Assembly (NCBI RefSeq): GCF_002095435.2
Contig: NZ_MJEJ02000040.1
Coordinates: 100,311-164,310 of the forward strand
Direction: 5' to 3'
DNA from: Williamsia sp. 1138
Lineage (GTDB): Bacteria; Actinomycetota; Actinomycetes; Mycobacteriales; Mycobacteriaceae
DNA: 64,000 nt
This document shows, piece by piece, positions 52,373 to 61,022 of the stretch. Each line of letters begins with the position of its first letter. The first letter of the stretch is position 1. Position numbers and translations under genes: made by a program. A model generated the notes under the pieces. It ran no database searches, had not been told where the DNA came from, and was given only the letters and a program-made list of their open reading frames with translations.

Positions 52373-53644
52373 ATGCGACAAGCCCTGCAAGTTCATCGAT
52401 TTTCCGAATCAAACCGACGAAGACGAGGCATGCAGGCGATATCGGCCGCGGCTGTCCTCGCAGTATGTGTCGGGGGCGCCGTCGTAGGAAGCGGCACCTC
52501 TTCTGCAGAGCCACTCGACCCGGGTCTGGCCACAGCGGGCAGTTTCGGGGTGCTCGCGGCGGCGTCCATCACGAACACCGGCGCCACCACGGTCACCGGT
52601 GATATCGGGACGTCGCCGGGCACCGCGATCGACGGCGGCATCGGCTACAGCGGCGAGCGGTATTCCGCAGGCCCAGTGGCTTTGCTCGCGCAGAACGACG
52701 CGCGGACCGCCTACACCAACCTTGCCGGCCAAGAGCCGAAGCAGGCGAAACCCACCGAATTGGGCGGTTTGACCCTGAAGTCGGGCGTCTACAACAACGC
52801 CACCAGTTTCGAGATCACCGGGACACTCACCCTCGACGCCGAGGGCGACCCCAACAAGGTCTTTGTCTTCCAGGCCGGCACCTCGACCCTGATCACCGCA
52901 TCCGGTAGCAGGGTGTCGATGATCAACGGCGCGCAAGCGTGCAACGTTTTCTGGCAGGTCGGCACCTCGGCCACCCTCGGAACCGACTCGGTCTTCGTCG
53001 GTAACTTGCTGGCTCAGGCCTCCATCGCTGCGCAGGCGCGAGCGGTCATCGACGGGCGACTGATCGCGCTCGGAGCAGGCATCACCCTCAACACCAACAC
53101 GATCACCCGATCGGCGTGTGAGACGGGGCCGACGACAACGACGACCGTCCCGACGACGACGGTGCCGACCACGACGACTCCCCCCACCACGTCGCCGACG
53201 GTTCCGACCGTCGTCACCCCGCCGGGTCCGGTGATCCCGGGGCTTCCGAGTATTCCGGGACTGCCCAGTATTCCGGGGCTCCCGGGTCAGCCAGGCGGAC
53301 CGGGTCAGCCGGGTACTCCGGGAGGACCGGGAACCCCGGGTCAGCCGGGCACCCCAGGCCAGCCGGGTACTCCGGGAGGACCGGGAACCCCGGGTCAGCC
53401 GGGCACCCCAGGCCAGCCGGGGACTCCGGGTCAGCCGGGCACCCCTGAGGCACCGGGCGAAGAAGGACCCCAAGGGCAGGGTGGTGGAGGCAAGGAAGGC
53501 CCCATCACCACGCCGCAGGCTCCGTCGCCGGGCAACCAGGTTCCTGATGTACCCCGCGGATCGGTCGACACCGGTGACGGCAGTACAGCACTCAGTGCCT
53601 CATGGTCTCGGCAGTTGAGCTTCGCCGTCTCGACGTCGGCATAG
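52373..53644 (+). CDS. Secreted ice-binding-like (DUF3494) protein with collagen-like tail
   Basis: The 423-aa protein has an N-terminal signal segment (MQAISAAAVLAVCVGGAVV), then a DUF3494 beta-solenoid domain (SFGVLAAASITNTGATTVTGDIGTSPG ... GVYNNATSFEITGTLTLDAEGDPNKVFVFQ) known from ice-binding and adhesive surface proteins. A Thr/Pro-rich linker and GxP/GQPGTP collagen-like repeats follow. The C-terminus has GSVDTGDGST rather than LPXTG and lacks an obvious TM tail. It is translationally coupled to a class F sortase. Start uncertain; the ATG at 52373 is chosen for the basic run before the signal core, with 52298 possible. Confidence 0.82.
   Translation: MRQALQVHRFSESNRRRRGMQAISAAAVLAVCVGGAVVGSGTSSAEPLDPGLATAGSFGVLAAASITNTGATTVTGDIGTSPGTAIDGGIGYSGERYSAGPVALLAQNDARTAYTNLAGQEPKQAKPTELGGLTLKSGVYNNATSFEITGTLTLDAEGDPNKVFVFQAGTSTLITASGSRVSMINGAQACNVFWQVGTSATLGTDSVFVGNLLAQASIAAQARAVIDGRLIALGAGITLNTNTITRSACETGPTTTTTVPTTTVPTTTTPPTTSPTVPTVVTPPGPVIPGLPSIPGLPSIPGLPGQPGGPGQPGTPGGPGTPGQPGTPGQPGTPGGPGTPGQPGTPGQPGTPGQPGTPEAPGEEGPQGQGGGGKEGPITTPQAPSPGNQVPDVPRGSVDTGDGSTALSASWSRQLSFAVSTSA
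53311..53418 (+). repeat. Perfect 54-bp tandem duplication (collagen-like coding)
   Basis: Two identical 54-bp units (53311-53364 and 53365-53418) encode the GQPGTP/GGPGTP collagen-like repeats, with a partial third copy after. Identity at DNA level, synonymous sites included, implies recent slippage; length likely varies between strains. Confidence 0.9.
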
Positions 53645-54315
53645 TGACATTGCTTCAGGTCCCCGTCGCCCGTACCGGGCGGCGGGGACGTCGGCAACTC
53701 CTGGCGTTCTGCGCCGCGCTCGCCGCGATGTCGTTGCTGCTCATCGGCTGTGGCGGCCAAGAGCAGCTCGCGGGCAGTGCGCCGGCGCCGACCTCAGAGA
53801 ACCCCGCAGCCGCGTCGCCCATGTCGTCGTCGCAAGTCGGCACCTCGAATCCCACTGCTCTGATCAAGTCCACTCCCACCCGCATCGAGATCCCTTCGAT
53901 CGGAGTGGATTCGACGCTGATGGGGCTCGGACTCGATCAGACCGGCGCCATGCAGGTGCCGCCCGGTGGATTTCCCGCCGGCTGGTACACGGGTGCCCCG
54001 ACCCCCGGTGAAGACGGCCCCGCTGTCATTGCCGGACACGTGGATTGGGACGGTGAGCCGGGCGTCTTCTTCGACCTCCGCAACGTGAAAGACGGTGCCG
54101 CGATCGCTGTCACCCGACAAGACGGCACCGTCGCAAAGTTCGAGGTGACTCGCGTGTCCGCGTTTGCCAAGGCGGAGTTCCCGACCGAACTGATCTACGG
54201 CAGCCTCGATTACCCGGGGCTGCGTCTGATCACCTGTGGTGGTTCGTTCGACGAGAGTGCCGACAGCTACGACGACAACATCGTCGCGTTCGCAACACTG
54301 GTCGGAAGTAGTTGA
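53644..54315 (+). CDS. Class F sortase lipoprotein-like, atypical catalytic site
   Basis: The 223-aa protein has a class F sortase domain with H132 (AGHVDW) and C198 (LITCGG). A hydrophobic N-terminus with LIGC (Cys36) looks like a lipobox, which would anchor it outside. No Arg follows the catalytic Cys: the position where I expect one in class F (about +12) is Asp. It overlaps the preceding gene by one base (TAGTG), so it is coupled to the collagen-like protein, presumably its substrate. Confidence 0.85.
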   Translation: MTLLQVPVARTGRRGRRQLLAFCAALAAMSLLLIGCGGQEQLAGSAPAPTSENPAAASPMSSSQVGTSNPTALIKSTPTRIEIPSIGVDSTLMGLGLDQTGAMQVPPGGFPAGWYTGAPTPGEDGPAVIAGHVDWDGEPGVFFDLRNVKDGAAIAVTRQDGTVAKFEVTRVSAFAKAEFPTELIYGSLDYPGLRLITCGGSFDESADSYDDNIVAFATLVGSS

Positions 54316-54341
54316 GGTTCGGCCGTTTTCTCCGTTGATCG

Positions 54342-55430
54342 TCAGTGGTCGACGGAGAAGCCCGACCGGATCGCGTGTCGCTCGGACGCGAGTTCGACGA
54401 GGCGATCGATCAGTGCGGGGTAACTCAGTCCGGAGGCCTCCCACAGTTTGGGGTACATCGACGCCGGGGTGAAACCGGGAATCGTGTTGACCTCGTTGAG
54501 GAGCCAGCCGCGGCCGCCTTCTTCGTAGAAGAAGTCGACCCGGGCCATGCCTGAGCACCGCAACGTGCTGAAGATGGTGGTGGCCAGCTCCCGGACCCGA
54601 TCGGACTCCGCGGGAGGTAGTTCGGCCGGGATGACCAGCGCCGCAGCACCGTTGACGTACTTGTCTTCGTAATCGTAGAACTCTGATCCCGGCCGGATCT
54701 CGCCGGCGACGGACGCCTCCGGGAAGAGGTTGCCGAGCACCGCCACCTCGACCTCGCGGGCGGTCACGGCTTCCTCGATCACCAACACCTCGTCGTACCG
54801 CAGTGCGAACTCGATGGCCTCGGCGAGTTCGGCAGCGTCGTGCGCCTTCGAGATACCCACCGACGAACCGAGATTGGCCGGTTTGACGAACACGGGCAAG
54901 CCGAGCTCAGTAATGGTGCGTTCGACGAGCGAGGCGGTCTCACCGGTACCGGCGCGGAACTCGATCCAGCGGCACTGAGGAATACCGGCCTGGGCGGCGA
55001 CGATCTTGGCCATCGCCTTGTCCATGCACAGCGCCGACGAGAGCACCCCACTGCCCACGTAGGGCACATCGGCCAACTCCAGCATTCCCTGGACGGTGCC
55101 GTCCTCGCCGTGCGGGCCGTGCAGCAGCGGCAACACGACCGTCGGCCGATCGCCGCCGCCGGCGATCTCCGCCAACGGCTCCACCTCGGTGCCCGCGGGT
55201 TCGAGGGAGTCGGGCAATGCGGGTGTCGCCTCGGCGAGTGCGGCGATCGCCTTGTCGTTGCGGATCCACGTCCCGCCGGTGGTGATGCCCACCGGGATCA
55301 GCTCGTACTTGGTCCGATCCGCTGCCGCGAGCACGTGAGCTGCGGTAACGCACGACACATCGTGCTCGGCGGACGCGCCACCGAAGAGGACCAGGAGCCG
55401 CAGACGGCCATCATGTGCGGGTTCTGACAT
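54342..55430 (-). CDS. ddl: D-alanine-D-alanine ligase
   Basis: The 362-aa ATP-grasp ligase makes D-Ala-D-Ala for peptidoglycan. Seen motifs are GGASAEHDVS, LLHGPHGEDG, FVKPANLGSSVGISK and FYDYEDKYVNG (the omega-loop Tyr consistent with D-Ala-D-Ala rather than D-Ala-D-Lac), then LNEVNTIPGFTPASMYPKLW. The ATG at 55430 fits the family start. It is divergent from a murF gene 117 bp away. Confidence 0.94.
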   Translation of the reverse strand: MSEPAHDGRLRLLVLFGGASAEHDVSCVTAAHVLAAADRTKYELIPVGITTGGTWIRNDKAIAALAEATPALPDSLEPAGTEVEPLAEIAGGGDRPTVVLPLLHGPHGEDGTVQGMLELADVPYVGSGVLSSALCMDKAMAKIVAAQAGIPQCRWIEFRAGTGETASLVERTITELGLPVFVKPANLGSSVGISKAHDAAELAEAIEFALRYDEVLVIEEAVTAREVEVAVLGNLFPEASVAGEIRPGSEFYDYEDKYVNGAAALVIPAELPPAESDRVRELATTIFSTLRCSGMARVDFFYEEGGRGWLLNEVNTIPGFTPASMYPKLWEASGLSYPALIDRLVELASERHAIRSGFSVDH

Positions 55431-55547
55431 GCCGACACGATACCGAACCTCTGATGTGCGGATCACCGATGGGATTTCAGGCTGTGCAGGTCAGCGCTGA
55501 AAGGGTTCGGGGTGTGCGCCGCACGGCGATGCCGGTAGCGTCGACGC

Positions 55548-56873
55548 GTGCGATTCAAGGCGAGCGACGTGGCAGCGGCAACCGGTGGTTCTCTGGCAGG
55601 CCCGGATCTGGACATCGACGGCGCCAGTATCGACTCGCGCAGCGTCCGGCCGGGGCAGCTGTTCGTGCCGATCGTCGCCGAGCGCGACGGCCACGACTTC
55701 ATTCTCAAGGCCCTGGAACAGGGCGTAACGGCCTTTCTGACCGACCGCAGCGGTATCGATCGCGGCGGCGACGTGGCTGCGATCGAGGTACCCGACACCG
55801 CGCTCGCCCTTGCCGACCTGGGGCGGGCCGCACGCAACCGCGTGGGCGGACCCGTCGTCGGGGTCACCGGATCGGTCGGGAAGACCTCCACCAAGGACCT
55901 GTTGGCCGGCGTCCTGGCCACCACCCTGAAGACGACCGCGAACGAGCGATCCTTCAACAACGAACTGGGTCTGCCGTTGACCCTGCTGGGCGCCGCGGAC
56001 GACACCGAGGCGGTTGTCGTCGAGATGGGCGCTCGAGGAGTGGGGCACATCGCGCTGTTGTGCGGCATCGCCCGTCCGACGGTCGGCATCGTGACCAGAG
56101 TCGAAGGTGTGCACCTCGAGTTGTTCGGTGATCTCGAGTCGGTGGCGCGAGCCAAGGGTGAGTTGATCGAGGCCTTGCCGGACGACGGTCTTGCCGTGCT
56201 CAACGCCGACCATCCGGTGGTCGCCGCGATGGCATCGCGGACAAGCGCCGGGGTACTGCGGTTCGGGCTGTCTGCTGATGCCGACGTTCGTGCCGAGAAC
56301 ATCAGCATGGATGACGAGCTCCGAGCCAGTTTCTCGCTGCGTACCCCGTGGGGTTCGGCAGAGGTGAACCTCGCCGCCCGGGGGGAACACCAGGTGGCCA
56401 ATGCACTCGCAGCCGCCGCAGCGGCCGGCGGCATCGGGGTCGGTGTCGAGGCGATAGCAGCAGGGCTGGCCGGCGCCGCCATCTCCGGGCTGCGCATGGA
56501 ACTGACCCGCACCGCCGGGGGAGTGCTCGTCCTCAACGACGCATACAACGCCAACCCGACATCCATGGTGGCCGCCCTCGACTCTCTCGCCGCCCTCGCA
56601 GCAGGTCGCCGGATCGCGGTACTGGGTGTGATGGCAGAACTCGGCGCATCCGCGCCCGCCGAGCACCTCGCCATCACGGCCCGGGCGCGGGAGCTCGGGA
56701 TCGACGTGATCGCGGTCGCCGCGGACGACTACGGACCCGACGCGGTGCACGTCGCGGACGTCGACGAAGCGGTTGCCGCTTTGTCCGATCTGCACGCCGG
56801 AGATGCGGTGCTGGTCAAGGGTTCCCGTGTCGCAGCGCTGGAGCGGGTCGCGGCTGCGCTCGCAGGGGCCTGA
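55548..56873 (+). CDS. murF: UDP-N-acetylmuramoyl-tripeptide-D-alanyl-D-alanine ligase MurF
   Basis: The 441-aa Mur ligase shows the ATP site GVTGSVGKTSTKDLL, substrate motifs NERSFNNELGLPLTLLG and MGARGVGHIA, the carbamylated Lys site (ARAKGEL), and NDAYNANPTSM. It adds D-Ala-D-Ala to the UDP-MurNAc-tripeptide. Start is a GTG at 55548. It is not in a dcw cluster here, so it may be a second copy; it lies divergent from ddl, whose product it uses. Confidence 0.9.
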   Translation: MRFKASDVAAATGGSLAGPDLDIDGASIDSRSVRPGQLFVPIVAERDGHDFILKALEQGVTAFLTDRSGIDRGGDVAAIEVPDTALALADLGRAARNRVGGPVVGVTGSVGKTSTKDLLAGVLATTLKTTANERSFNNELGLPLTLLGAADDTEAVVVEMGARGVGHIALLCGIARPTVGIVTRVEGVHLELFGDLESVARAKGELIEALPDDGLAVLNADHPVVAAMASRTSAGVLRFGLSADADVRAENISMDDELRASFSLRTPWGSAEVNLAARGEHQVANALAAAAAAGGIGVGVEAIAAGLAGAAISGLRMELTRTAGGVLVLNDAYNANPTSMVAALDSLAALAAGRRIAVLGVMAELGASAPAEHLAITARARELGIDVIAVAADDYGPDAVHVADVDEAVAALSDLHAGDAVLVKGSRVAALERVAAALAGA

Positions 56874-56880
56874 CCCGACC

Positions 56881-58017
56881 ATGACGCCCGGTCCAGCCAC
56901 GAATGCTCCCGGGCGCCGCACCGACTCCCTGACCGGGATACGCGCGCTGGCGATGATGCTGGTGTGCGCAACACATGCCGGCTTCTGGACCGGCAAGTAC
57001 ACCGACGACTTCGAGGGCTGGTTTTTTGCGCGACTCGAGGTCGGGGTCGCGATCTTCTTCGTGTTGTCGGGTTATCTGCTGTTCTCGCCCTGGGTGCGGG
57101 CGCTGCGCGAGGACGGGCCGAAACCGGATGTCCAGCAGTATTTCTGGCACCGCGCACGACGAATCCTGCCGGCCTACTGGCTGACGGTTCTCGGGGTGTA
57201 CGCGATCTTTCTGTGGCGCGAGGACACCTCGACCCTCGGGCACGGCGTCGGCGGATTGCTGCGCAATCTCACGCTCACCCAGATCTATGGGTTCGGTCAC
57301 CTGCATTCCGGGCTGACCCAGATGTGGTCGCTGGCAACCGAGGTCGTCTTCTATCTGCTGCTACCGGTGTTCGCATGGTTGATCTGCCGGGTGATCTGCC
57401 GCGGGCGGTGGCGACCGGGCCGGATGATCGGCGCGGTGTCTGTGTTGATGTTGATCACCCCGGCCTGGGCGGTCCTCACACACGAGTCAGCAGACATCGA
57501 CGTCACGGCGCGACTCTGGGCACCGGCGTTCCTGGCCTGGTTCGCGGGCGGCATGTTGCTGGCGATCATCGCGCAACTCGTGCGCAGCTGGCATCCGTCG
57601 CTGTCCATTCTGGTGGCGATCCTCGCGTTCCAGATCTCGTGCACGTCGCTGGCGGGCGAGCCGACGATCACACCGAACTCGATGTCGGCGACCATCGTCA
57701 AATCAGTGCTGTACCTGGTCATCGGCTTCTGTCTGATCGCACCGCTTGCCATCGGTCCGGCGGGCAATTGGTGGGACAGGGCGATGTCGCGGCCGGTGGT
57801 GGTGTGGTTCGGTGAGATCTCGTACGAGTTCTTCCTGGTGCATGTCATCGTGATGGAACTCGTCATGGACCTGCTCGACTACCCGATTTTCACCGGCTCG
57901 GTGGTCGGGGTGTTCATCGTCACGGTGGTGCTGTCGACGCCGGTCGCCTGGGCGCTGCACCGGATCACGGCACCGCTCTGGCATCGCAAAACGGCCCCGG
58001 TCGCCGCTGTCCGGTAA
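56881..58017 (+). CDS. OafA/YrhL-type membrane acyltransferase
   Basis: The 378-aa protein has about ten TM helices and the acyltransferase-3 motifs RALAMMLVCATHAGFW (with the catalytic His) and FWHRARRILPAYW. Such enzymes acylate carbohydrates on the outer face of the membrane. It starts 7 bp after the murF stop, so it is likely co-transcribed, which suggests acylation of peptidoglycan or another wall sugar. Target unknown. Confidence 0.9.
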   Translation: MTPGPATNAPGRRTDSLTGIRALAMMLVCATHAGFWTGKYTDDFEGWFFARLEVGVAIFFVLSGYLLFSPWVRALREDGPKPDVQQYFWHRARRILPAYWLTVLGVYAIFLWREDTSTLGHGVGGLLRNLTLTQIYGFGHLHSGLTQMWSLATEVVFYLLLPVFAWLICRVICRGRWRPGRMIGAVSVLMLITPAWAVLTHESADIDVTARLWAPAFLAWFAGGMLLAIIAQLVRSWHPSLSILVAILAFQISCTSLAGEPTITPNSMSATIVKSVLYLVIGFCLIAPLAIGPAGNWWDRAMSRPVVVWFGEISYEFFLVHVIVMELVMDLLDYPIFTGSVVGVFIVTVVLSTPVAWALHRITAPLWHRKTAPVAAVR

Positions 58018-58050
58018 TACTGGATGAAAGCCCCATTTTCGGAGGACCCC

Positions 58051-59295
58051 ATGGCCCAGCACTCTGCATCCACCGCCGGCGGCGGCGCCGCGCAGATCCG
58101 CGGGTGGTGCGATCGGGCGAGGATCCCGGGTAAGCACCCCGATCTCTCGGACCCGGCGGCCATCCTGATCGCCTCCGGCTTCCTCTCGGACCAGGCCCGC
58201 GCGGTCCTGGTCCGGCGCAGCACCGCCGGGCTCCCCGTGCCTGCCATCGGCGGTTTCGGTGAACTCCGCAGGTTGCAGCGGGAGATCGGTCAACTCGAGG
58301 ACCAGTTGCGCAACCCACGGCTGCCCAAGGTCGCAGCCATCATCGTGAAGTCGCGGGTCGTGGCCCTCGGGCGCCGTCGCGACACCGCACGCAATCTGGT
58401 GACCGCGTCCAAGCCGGTCTTCGCCGGATCGGTTCGGGGTATCCGGCGCGAACGTCGCGAAGGCCTGCACCTGGACTTCAGCGAGCGCGAGCGATTGTTC
58501 AACGGTCTGCTGTTCACACCCGCGCCGAACAGTCTCGACGGCAACTACCTGCGCCGCGCCGGTGCGATGGCGGCGAGCACGGCGGCAGGGGTACTCGGGC
58601 AGTTGTCAGACGGACGTTCGCGCGCCGGGCAGTGGGTCGCGGACAAGGCGGCCGTCATCGACGGCTCCGATGTCGAGGGCACCGCGACCGCGAAGTTCGT
58701 CGACGGTTACGAGACCATGCTCTACATCGCCGGCAACGCCTATGACCGGATCGTCCGCTCCGCGGCCTGGCGCAGCGACCATTTCGCTGTCCAGCGGTCG
58801 CAGATCAACGTGCACGCCGAATTGGCCGAGATCGCGGCCGACGTGATCAACCTCCGCACCGTCCGGATCGAACTGGACCGGGTCCGCATCGTCGCGGACT
58901 CCGACGCGCGTCTGGCCGAGCAGTTGCGCTCGCGGGAGGCCGAACTGCGACCGGTGTGGTCGCAGCTGATCGATCGGGTCGGGGCGCTGTGGGACGTCGC
59001 CGACGCCGTTGCCGCCGCGGCGCAGGAACTGCAGATACTCGACCAGGTGAATTACGCCGGGACAATCGATCTCAGGATCGACCAGCTGATCGCGAGGTCG
59101 GGGGAGCGGGAGATGTCCGCCGAGAACACCCGCCGGCTGGGCGAGCAGCTGGGTGCCGGGCGATCTCACCTCCGGGACTACCGAAATATCCTGCAGGGCA
59201 ACGTCACCGGCATTCTTGGAGAGCCCGTTGAGAATTCGGTCCCGCCCGCCCCTGCCCGGGGTAGGCCGCAGCTGGGCAAAGAGACGGAAGGCTGA
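58051..59295 (+). CDS. Conserved hypothetical protein, coiled-coil
   Basis: I do not recognise this 414-aa protein. It is soluble, highly charged and mostly helical, with heptad-like patterns (LRRLQREIGQLEDQL; VNLRTVRIELDRVRIVADSDARLAEQLRSREAEL). No catalytic motif is seen. GGAGG 4-8 nt before the ATG at 58051 fixes the start. It is third in a murF-acyltransferase unit, which suggests a cell-wall or envelope job; that is inference. Confidence 0.8.
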   Translation: MAQHSASTAGGGAAQIRGWCDRARIPGKHPDLSDPAAILIASGFLSDQARAVLVRRSTAGLPVPAIGGFGELRRLQREIGQLEDQLRNPRLPKVAAIIVKSRVVALGRRRDTARNLVTASKPVFAGSVRGIRRERREGLHLDFSERERLFNGLLFTPAPNSLDGNYLRRAGAMAASTAAGVLGQLSDGRSRAGQWVADKAAVIDGSDVEGTATAKFVDGYETMLYIAGNAYDRIVRSAAWRSDHFAVQRSQINVHAELAEIAADVINLRTVRIELDRVRIVADSDARLAEQLRSREAELRPVWSQLIDRVGALWDVADAVAAAAQELQILDQVNYAGTIDLRIDQLIARSGEREMSAENTRRLGEQLGAGRSHLRDYRNILQGNVTGILGEPVENSVPPAPARGRPQLGKETEG

Positions 59296-59301
59296 CGGGG
59301 T

Positions 59302-59748
59302 TCAGTCTCGGCGCCACTGCCGTAGATAACCCTTTTCCAGGTCGGTCAGTCGCCGTAGGCTCTGCTTCTCTATGTCGACCACCGCCATCTGCGTGCTCGC
59401 AACGCATGCGGGTCTGGAGTCCGGCGCCGCGCCGGCGCCGCGGATCTCGTAGCCGATTGTGAAGTCCACAGAGCGAAAAGCTTTGATCCACATGGCGATA
59501 GCAAGAGGACCGTCTGTGTGGCGCAGTTGGGCCTGATACCTGACCTCCACGGTCACGATCATCGCGCTCTTGATCAACGGCGCGTATTGCTCGCCGGCGC
59601 TGACGAGCCAGGCCACCCGCGCTTCTTCCATCAGGGTGATCATGCGGGCATGGTTGATGTGCCCGAAGGCGTCCATATCCGACCATCGCACCGGTACCTG
59701 GGCGACAAACGCGAACGAATCTCCGGAAGCGTCTGTCTCGTTGTGCAT
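59302..59748 (-). CDS. Acyl-CoA thioesterase, hotdog fold
   Basis: The 148-aa protein has the 4HBT hotdog signature RWSDMDAFGHINHARMITLMEEAR (catalytic Asp in DMD) and SVDFTIGYEI. It hydrolyses acyl-CoA thioesters. The single ATG at 59748 gives the family N-terminus. It is convergent with the coiled-coil gene and stands upstream of no operon. Confidence 0.92.
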   Translation of the reverse strand: MHNETDASGDSFAFVAQVPVRWSDMDAFGHINHARMITLMEEARVAWLVSAGEQYAPLIKSAMIVTVEVRYQAQLRHTDGPLAIAMWIKAFRSVDFTIGYEIRGAGAAPDSRPACVASTQMAVVDIEKQSLRRLTDLEKGYLRQWRRD

Positions 59749-59959
59749 ATGCCGGATTCTCCGTGTTCGTTGGCGGATATGGGGGTCGGTACGCTCGAGA
59801 TTAGCCCCCTGTCCTGGGCCTTCGTCGGATAGGGCAACGCGCTCGGACCGCGGGCGAATCGGACGTCGTCTGTGAGTTGGTTAAGAGGACTTTCCCTCCG
59901 GTCACTGCCGTCGGTAGCCTTCGCGTTCTACTCGTCCCACAATCCCAGGAGTTCATTTG

Positions 59960-60949
59960 ATGCTGCGTTCCTCAGGCGTGTTCCGGGTTCTCGGCACGTT
60001 CGCCGCATGCGGCGCACTGCTCGTGTCAGGTGCGGGCGTAGCCCTGGCCGAACCCACGCCTCGGACGGCGCAGATCGAGAAGACCACCGAGGTGTCGCCG
60101 CAGCGACACGACTTGATCGTCTCCTCGCCCGCGATGGGCGGCAAGGTCCAGATCAGTGTGCTCACCCCCGCCGATCTGAGCTATTCGCGCGGCACGCTCT
60201 ACCTGCTCGACGGAGCCGGAGCCGAGGACAAGGTCAGCGACTGGCTCACCAAGGGCGGCGCCGAGGACTACTTCGCCGACAAGGACGTCACCGTGGTCCT
60301 GCCGTCGGGCAAGGGCGCTTTCTACACCGACTGGCAACAGCGTGACGCGGCGGTCGGCAAACCACAGTGGGAGACGTTCCTGACCAGGGAACTGCCGCCG
60401 CTGATCAACTCCACGTTCAACGGGAACGGCAACAATGCGATCGCCGGGCTGTCGATGGGCGGCCAGGCTGCGTACGCGTTGGCCGCGCGGCACCCTGGGC
60501 TCTACACAGGGGCGGGATCGCTCAGCGGCTGTCCTCCGGTGACGGGCTTGGCCAACGAGGGCTACGTACGGACGACGATGGCCAAGGACGGCGGCGACGC
60601 GACCAACATGTGGGGTCCGTTCGGGTCGCCGGGCTGGGCCGCCCACGACCCGTCGAAGCGGCTCGACGCGCTCCGGGGCAAGAACCTCTACATCTCGGCG
60701 GGGTCGGGACTGCCCGGACCGCTGGATCAGACGACCGAACTCGACGACGGCATGAGCCGGGAGCAGACGATCGCCGCCGGGGCCGCACTCGAGATCGGTG
60801 CGTACCGCTGCTCGGTGGAGTTCGCCGTGGTGATGCGGGCCCGCGGGGTCGGCGCGACGGAGAATTTCCACCTCATCGGCACCCACGCCTGGCCGTACTG
60901 GGCCGAGGACCTCAAGGCCATGTACCCGGTGCTCGCCAGAGGTTTGTAG
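59960..60949 (+). CDS. Mycolyltransferase, antigen-85-like (tandem copy 1)
   Basis: The 329-aa secreted protein has a signal peptide cleaved after ALA (residue 30), nucleophile GLSMGG and C-terminal catalytic His in THAWPYWAED. It transfers mycolic acid onto arabinogalactan or trehalose. The ATG at 59960 has CAGGAG ahead; an in-frame TTG precedes it. It is tandem with the next gene, and their last 28 bp are nearly identical at DNA level. Confidence 0.93.
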   Translation: MLRSSGVFRVLGTFAACGALLVSGAGVALAEPTPRTAQIEKTTEVSPQRHDLIVSSPAMGGKVQISVLTPADLSYSRGTLYLLDGAGAEDKVSDWLTKGGAEDYFADKDVTVVLPSGKGAFYTDWQQRDAAVGKPQWETFLTRELPPLINSTFNGNGNNAIAGLSMGGQAAYALAARHPGLYTGAGSLSGCPPVTGLANEGYVRTTMAKDGGDATNMWGPFGSPGWAAHDPSKRLDALRGKNLYISAGSGLPGPLDQTTELDDGMSREQTIAAGAALEIGAYRCSVEFAVVMRARGVGATENFHLIGTHAWPYWAEDLKAMYPVLARGL

Positions 60950-61022
60950 GACTTCGCTCGCCGCACCCGGGCGCTCGGGTAGGTTCCCAGATCGGGGCGG
61001 CGACGAGAGCAGGGATTTCTTG

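Noticed and set aside
53221..53455. Repeated units that could suggest a CRISPR-like array
   Set aside because: The repeats are contiguous, in frame and encode GxP collagen-like residues; there are no spacers.
54342..56873. A vancomycin-resistance-like gene set (ddl with murF)
   Set aside because: The ligase has the D-Ala-D-Ala type omega-loop residues and there is no vanH or vanX-like gene nearby.
55491..57002. Open frame of 503 codons on the minus strand opposite murF
   Set aside because: MurF motifs are complete on the plus strand; the antisense frame is high-GC read-through.
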